Positions 6,424 to 10,314 of a DNA stretch of 10,314 nt are shown piece after piece. The translations under genes were made by a program, and so were the position numbers. Numbering within the stretch: position 1 is the first letter of the stretch; each line of letters begins with the position of its first letter. The stretch covers positions 1 to 10,314 of the forward strand of contig JALLPB010001317.1 of NCBI GenBank assembly GCA_036939975.1, read 5' to 3'. Below the pieces are notes generated by a model. That model did not search any database, was not told the origin of the DNA, and saw only the letters and a list, made by a program, of their open reading frames with translations. Source of the stretch: Cyclostephanos tholiformis. Taxonomy: Eukaryota; Bacillariophyta; Thalassiosirophyceae; Thalassiosirales; Thalassiosiraceae.

Positions 6424-7070
6424 GGCCCGTTCTGTCACAAGATTATTTTAGTACTGGAGTTGAGGGAATAGGTTGTGGTATTGTAAAGGTCCTCATGTGA
6501 TGGGCAGCTATTTCAACATTGATTTTGTTAAGCAGAAATTGCCGCTTAAGTAAGATCCTGTATCTGCGCATAGACCTAAAGTGATCTTGGTTTAAAACTT
6601 AAGTCTAATACTAGACCTAAAGTCTATTACATGAGGTCTAGAGTTTTTCCACATAGGAACCTGTGAAATCTGTACCTAGAGAGAAGCTAGACCTAAAGTC
6701 TAGGGTTAGACCCAAGGTCTAAGGTTAGTCATATGGCTTAAGCTGAGACCTTATGTCTATGGCAAGTGCAACAACAAGGGTGCTGATGGTGGCAATGATG
6801 GTACATGGATGATGGCCATGACGGAAATGATACCATGGGACGAGAACGGTGAGAGCATGGGCAGTGAGAGGCAGCAAGGGTGGTGATAGTGGCAAGCATC
6901 CAAAATCAAAGCACACCTGTGCCCGTCTTGAGTTGGTCATGTGCATGATCACACCAAAGAAACAGTACCAAGAATAGTGATTAAATCTCCCAAAAATTTG
7001 AGGGTACTATTTGTGGTACTGGAAATAGTACCCAAAATAGTACCATAATAATCTTGTGACAGAATGGGCC
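6424..7070. mobile_element. non-autonomous DNA transposon (MITE-like) with 24-bp TIRs
   Basis: The terminal inverted repeats are 6424-6447, beginning GGCCCGTTCTGTCACAAG, and 7047-7070. Compared as reverse complements they match at 23 of 24 positions (G versus A at position 6). The element is 647 bp and carries no open frame of coding quality. The flanks are CAA on the left and TAA on the right, one change from a TAA duplication. Three-base TWA duplications and TIRs beginning GG(G/C)CC are typical of PIF/Harbinger and Tourist elements, so membership there is likely but inferred. Near the right end an 11-bp inverted pair, GGGTACTATTT (7003-7013) and AAATAGTACCC (7023-7033), gives a subterminal hairpin. 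The transposase relic 290 bases to the right could be a related source, but its own TIRs were not found. Confidence 0.72.
6571..6722. repeat. cluster of small hairpin repeats (TAGACCTAAAGTCTA family)
   Basis: Four copies of a self-complementary unit lie inside the MITE-like element. The best are CTAGACCTAAAGTCTAG (6687-6703; 6-bp arms, 5-base loop), TTAGACCCAAGGTCTAA (6706-6722; 7-bp arms, 3-base loop) and TAGACCTAAAGTCTA (6612-6626). A broken copy starts at 6571. Further partial GGTCTA and GTCTA words lie at about 6601, 6635 and 6755. Copies are irregularly spaced and vary in the loop, unlike a simple tandem array. Confidence 0.75.
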
Positions 7071-7361
7071 TAAGTCTATTTTTGCATTGTGAGAGAGAAG
7101 GTTGCCTCAAAGCTGTTGACGTACACTTACTCCTAGGTGCATCTGATATTGCTAATGGGTGACTACCAAAAATAGCTTAGAATTTAGACCCCTTAAATTT
7201 AGGATTTATTTAGGTCAAATTGAGGCCACCCCCCATGCATTAGTTATCTAAAGCTTAGGCATGCTACCAATGGTGGATTCAGTAGTTTGGCCCCTTTACC
7301 CTTCCTGTCAGCTGGAGTGGAATGGAGAGGATGGAGTAGAGAGTGCTGGTAAACTTCCATC
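7071..7361. other. intergenic stretch between two DNA elements
   Basis: These 291 bases hold no gene I can support. They should contain the 5' flank or left terminus of the Harbinger-like element. A GGCCCC word at about 7290 is the only weak candidate for a terminus, and I found no matching inverted copy downstream of the transposase relic. Confidence 0.4.
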
Positions 7362-8507
7362 ATGGTGCTCTTCTTTTCATTCATCGATGACAATGACAAT
7401 CAACGGTGCCTTCCTCAGATTCTGCTGATAATATTATTACTACAATATCATAATAATATTTGAGACTGCCATTTCCTTCTCCAATTGACAATTGTGCAAC
7501 CGCAGGAATCTTCATGGAAGAGACTATATGAGAATGTCAATCCAATGTCCTTTCTCCATCTGACAGGATTGAGCCGACATGCCTTCTTTGTGGTGCTTAT
7601 GGACTATCTATTTGACCTGGAGGATATTGCTTGATGTTGCCATAGCAGATGGCAATGTTCATTGGGTCATGATTACTATCTTGGACTACATCTTTTCTAT
7701 TTGGAGAGCACCATGAATTATAAGCGTCTTTCCATGATTTTTGGTATCACCCCAACCATTTGCAGACATGCAATAAATTGGATGCCTAAAAAACTGTGTG
7801 GGCACTGAGGGTGCATCCGTTTGTGAGGGTACAACCCCAATAGAGAAAAATGAGGGAGTATGTTGCTATGGTCCAGGTGAGAGAACCTCTTGTGGATGAT
7901 ATCATAGGTTTCGTGTATGGGGTTTCTTTTCCAGCTGAGTGCACGGATGATTGTATTGTCCAGAAAGGAATGTTTTGTGGCTTTGATTGTGATATGATGG
8001 TAAATAATGTGTTTGCTTATGGGGAGTTGGGCAGATGGGCATTTGATGGTGTGATTCTTGAATCAGATGAAGAAGAGGATGCTTTCATATAAGATATGTG
8101 TTGACCAGGGATTCCCCCAAAGTAGGGATGCATATGATACCTTTGTTGGCCCAATTACAAAAAGAGCAGCATGATGACTTCACCATGATGTGCATGACTA
8201 CCTCCTTCTCATTTTGAATGTTTGCACGTCTCTTTGGCAAGTGAGTGAGTGGGGTATGAGTGGTTTGCAAGGTACATTCTCTCATTGCAAGAAACACTTG
8301 CCCAGTGACCCCGCCCTTTGTCATTTGATGATTGAGGTGATTGTATACAGTCAACTACAGACTGTATTTTGACCGGAGTAAGTTTGGGTTGGAAACCTTC
8401 AAGGTTACGATTGATTTGCTCAATATTGCTTCCATCCGGGGGAGTATGACAGTTATGTTGACAGGGACAATAAAAATGGCAGTGATGGTGGCAGCGACGA
8501 GGAGTAA
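7362..8507 (+). pseudogene. PIF/Harbinger-family DDE transposase, decayed
   Basis: Three joined reading segments give one nearly full-length transposase. The first (7362 to about 7805) contains NPMSFLHLTGLSRHAFFVVL and STMNYKRLSMIFGITPTICR, the helix-turn-helix region. The second (about 7806-8023) contains REPLVDDIIGFVYGVSFPAE and DCDMMVNNVFAYG. The third (8022-8507) contains SWADGHL, ICVDQGFPQSRDAY, QVSEWGMSGLQGTF and, near the end, FHPGEYDSY and an acidic tail. The DDE residues can be placed: the first Asp is replaced by Tyr (TAT, 7916-7918), the second is in VDQGFP (8103-8105), and the Glu is in SEWGM (8247-8249). In-frame stops lie at 7461, 7632, 7806, 7841, 8052, 8172, 8175, 8370, 8379 and 8412. 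The frame changes near 7805 and at 8022; at 8022 about 14 residues expected between VNNVFAYG and SWADG are missing. The family identification rests on remembered motifs but is consistent over some 370 residues. It cannot make active transposase. Confidence 0.82.
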
Positions 8508-8705
8508 CAATATCTTACAACTATTTAATTGATAAAGAATTCAGTGTTGACATTTAATTACTATTAATTTTAATTGACGACCATAATTACTACTCTCATC
8601 ACTGCTGTTGCTGTCTCTGCTGTTGCTGATGTCACTACTGTTGCTGCTGCTTCCTCCTTCCCCAGCATCCTTTCCTCCATGGTCATTGAGCCCTTCATGG
8701 ACTAC

Positions 8706-8934
8706 TCTCTTTGCCTTCTTTGTCTTCTTCCTTGTCTTCTTCTTTGCACATCTTTTCTCCTCTCCTTTATGTCCTGCCAGTCGTGTTTGTCCATTGTTTT
8801 GTTGATGCACCCCACTTGAGGATGGTGGCCAATTCTGTAGTGTGATTCCTTACATCATAGTAGCGCCCGCAATCAACATTGTTTTGCTTGGTATGATAGT
8901 ACTTCCTGCCTTCTTCTTCAGGGCATCCCATACA
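8706..8934 (-). pseudogene. decayed minus-strand coding fragment, Lys/Arg-rich end
   Basis: On the minus strand, 8934 down to 8767 is open and reads CPEEEGRKYYHTKQ, then CGRYYDVRNHTTELATILKW. From about 8800 to 8706 a different frame takes over with NKTMDKHDWQDIKERRKDVQ followed by an Arg/Gln-rich tail. A third frame (8541..8810) is open for 89 codons and Lys/Ser-rich. The join of the first two suggests a single protein with a frameshift. It lies convergent to the Harbinger transposase relic, where these elements often carry a second, DNA-binding protein, but I see no Myb/SANT motif. The product is unknown and the fragment could be accidental. Confidence 0.25.
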
Positions 8935-10016
8935 TCAATGGGGGGGGAGGTAGGGGGGGCAACCATAATAAAATCACTAGTTAAATAGGGTTAACCCTTA
9001 TATAAATCCATAACCAGAATGGTGGTCTTGCTGTCTGCCTTCTTTTTTTTCTTGAGCGAGCTTCCCAACTGAAGCACGAAAACAAGAAAATAAGTTTGGG
9101 CGAGGGGTGCCTGCTGAGGTGCACTCACCTGCCAATTTTTTCGAGTACCTCCCCCCCCCCCACCTCCCATCGGCCACGCATCAAGTCTGCTCATAGCAAT
9201 TCCTTCACATTGATTTGCATGATGCAGCAGCAGGGGGGCAAAACTTGTTCATGCCACTGCATGGCGCAATTTTTGCCTTGTTTTTTTTTTGCTCCAAACT
9301 CGTGCATTCTGGCAAGCATGATGCATAAAAAAATCATCTCCCCCTCCCCCGCCCTCCAAACCTGATAATACCCCCCAATGACCCATGAAGGCATGCATGG
9401 GGCCGGTGTGCGGGGGCTGGGTCACCAGAGGCTGCATACATCAGTGAAAACATTGCCCCCCTGGCACCCAAAAAAATAATTCATGTCATCGCATGTCGCA
9501 CGTTGCACAAACTTGTCACGGTTGCAACCCCTCCTGTGGTTCAATGTGACAGGGGTCGATGCCATGAAAACAAAAAAATACAACAATCAATTGTAAGGGG
9601 GGATAGAAGAGCTAGGTGGCCAAGGAAGAGTGTCGGCACTGTGGGGCAACATGATGACAACATGGATGATGGGGGAGATGACGAGACAATGATGAGTGAA
9701 CAACACGACAACCAAATGGTGCACTGGAGAAGGAGGATGCTGGTAGTTGTGGCAATGAACAATGGACGACATCAACGATGATCAAATGTACCCCCCCTCT
9801 CCAATCCCCCCCCAAAATCCTTGCCCCCCAACAAAATGGGATCGTCATCGGAAGAAAAGAAGCCCAGCATCCCTGAATGAGTTTTTTCCATAATTTTCTA
9901 TTCGATTGCCATGCACAGATGGATCCGATCATCATTCTCCCTCATCCAGCAACCAGTCAGGGTGGGTACGGAACTACTGTAGGATCCCGTAGCAACAAAA
10001 AGTCTAAATTAGATAT
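8935..10016. other. gene-poor, homopolymer-rich region
   Basis: No supported gene. The stretch carries many single-base runs: G7 tracts at about 8940 and 8954, an 11-base C run at 9151-9161, a T run at about 9281-9290, and repeated C6-C8 runs near 9370 and 9790-9830. A 12-bp palindrome AGGGTTAACCCT is at 8987-8998. A frame open at 9503-9781 is Asp/Met-rich from a degenerate GATGATGAC-like repeat (about 9640-9710) and shows no motif. The region resembles old, decayed transposon DNA. Confidence 0.5.
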
Positions 10017-10314
10017 ATGTGTTACTCCAGTCCGATTAAAACTACCGTAGCTAGTAAAATTACTAGTATTAGCAAAAATTCCAATCACAATAAAATTGAA
10101 CACTCACCCCCTTCGAACAAAAAGGGGAAAGTGATGGCAGTAGTGGCGATGGCCAAGTATGGTCATGCCCACCATCACAAAAGTAGCAAAAAGGCCAACA
10201 AAGAAAATCTAATCCGAGTTCTACTTGATAGTGGCTTGGATGGTGACCTCCTTTTTCATCAAAAAGGGAAACCCAAACACTTCCCCTACTTGACTAGGCA
10301 GGTGCCATGCTCAT
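10017..10314 (+). CDS. partial retrotransposon polyprotein with aspartic-protease motif
   Basis: The frame is open for 99 codons to the window edge, starting at the first ATG after a TAA. After a Ser/Lys-rich lead-in comes HHHKSSKKANKENLIRVLLDSG and then LDGDLLFHQKGKPKHFPYL. LLDSG is the retropepsin-type active-site sequence, with the Asp codon at 10227-10229 (residue 71), preceded by the usual hydrophobic strand. By known organisation, reverse transcriptase, RNase H and integrase should follow to the right, beyond the window. No gag with a zinc knuckle and no LTR is seen upstream, and the region above the ATG carries stops, so the copy is probably 5'-truncated or frameshifted. The gene order and the superfamily (Gypsy or Copia) cannot be settled from this piece. 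Confidence 0.6.
   Translation, partial: MCYSSPIKTTVASKITSISKNSNHNKIEHSPPSNKKGKVMAVVAMAKYGHAHHHKSSKKANKENLIRVLLDSGLDGDLLFHQKGKPKHFPYLTRQVPCS

Noticed and set aside
6571..6722. CRISPR array
   Set aside because: Repeats are short, irregularly spaced and self-complementary, spacers are not uniform, and the context is eukaryotic.
8574..8819. Leu/Ser-rich hydrophobic frame that looks like membrane segments
   Set aside because: It is the CT-rich complement of a Lys/Arg-rich minus-strand relic; there is no start context or conservation clue.
9503..9781. Plus-strand frame of 92 codons, Asp/Met-rich
   Set aside because: Coding character comes from a degenerate GATGATGAC-like repeat; no domain, and overlapping minus frames are equally open.
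1..10314. tRNA or rRNA genes
   Set aside because: No cloverleaf with a GGTTC-type T-arm or rRNA-like conserved block was found by reading both strands.

Overview
The window looks like nuclear DNA of a diatom or a closely related heterokont alga. Two long intronless genes are GC- and CpG-rich and carry poly-Ser, poly-Asp and poly-Arg tracts. One has a signal peptide followed by an S-F-A-P motif, like the presequence that sends proteins into the four-membrane plastids of diatoms. The DNA around the genes is AT-richer, poor in CpG and full of decayed transposable elements. This assignment is inferred from style and targeting signals; no rRNA or organelle marker is present.

Layout. Positions 1-1095 are repeat-derived: a broken minus-strand gag-like retroelement fragment (143..559), a 16-bp inverted repeat at its 5' side (564..653), a stretch with a decayed reading frame (661..1008), and a CAA tract that has become a 13-bp tandem repeat. 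Composition changes sharply at the ATG of the first gene (1096..2949, +), a 2-oxoglutarate/Fe(II) dioxygenase of the isopenicillin-N-synthase-like family with all expected metal and 2OG ligands. After about 740 bp without a supported gene comes a small minus-strand gene (3692..3961) with a clear twin CX9C motif, the mark of a mitochondrial intermembrane-space protein. A 195-bp divergent promoter region separates it from the third gene (4157..6016, +), a probable plastid-targeted LON substrate-binding-domain protein without the Lon ATPase or protease.

From 6017 to the right end the window is again transposon territory. It holds a 647-bp non-autonomous DNA element with 24-bp terminal inverted repeats (6424..7070) and an internal cluster of small hairpins, then a PIF/Harbinger transposase pseudogene (7362..8507) readable almost end to end despite ten stops and two frame changes. 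A further decayed minus-strand coding fragment (8706..8934) and a long homopolymer-rich stretch follow. At the right edge the start of a retroelement protease region (10017..10314, +) runs out of the window. The retroelement fragments at the two edges point outward and may belong to one family.

The three host genes show no obvious shared pathway: a soluble oxygenase of unknown substrate, a mitochondrial CX9C protein and a plastid LON-domain protein. The last two probably share a promoter region. The least expected items are the small twin-CX9C gene, which a length-filtered gene finder could miss, and the short-TIR element with its hairpin cluster.
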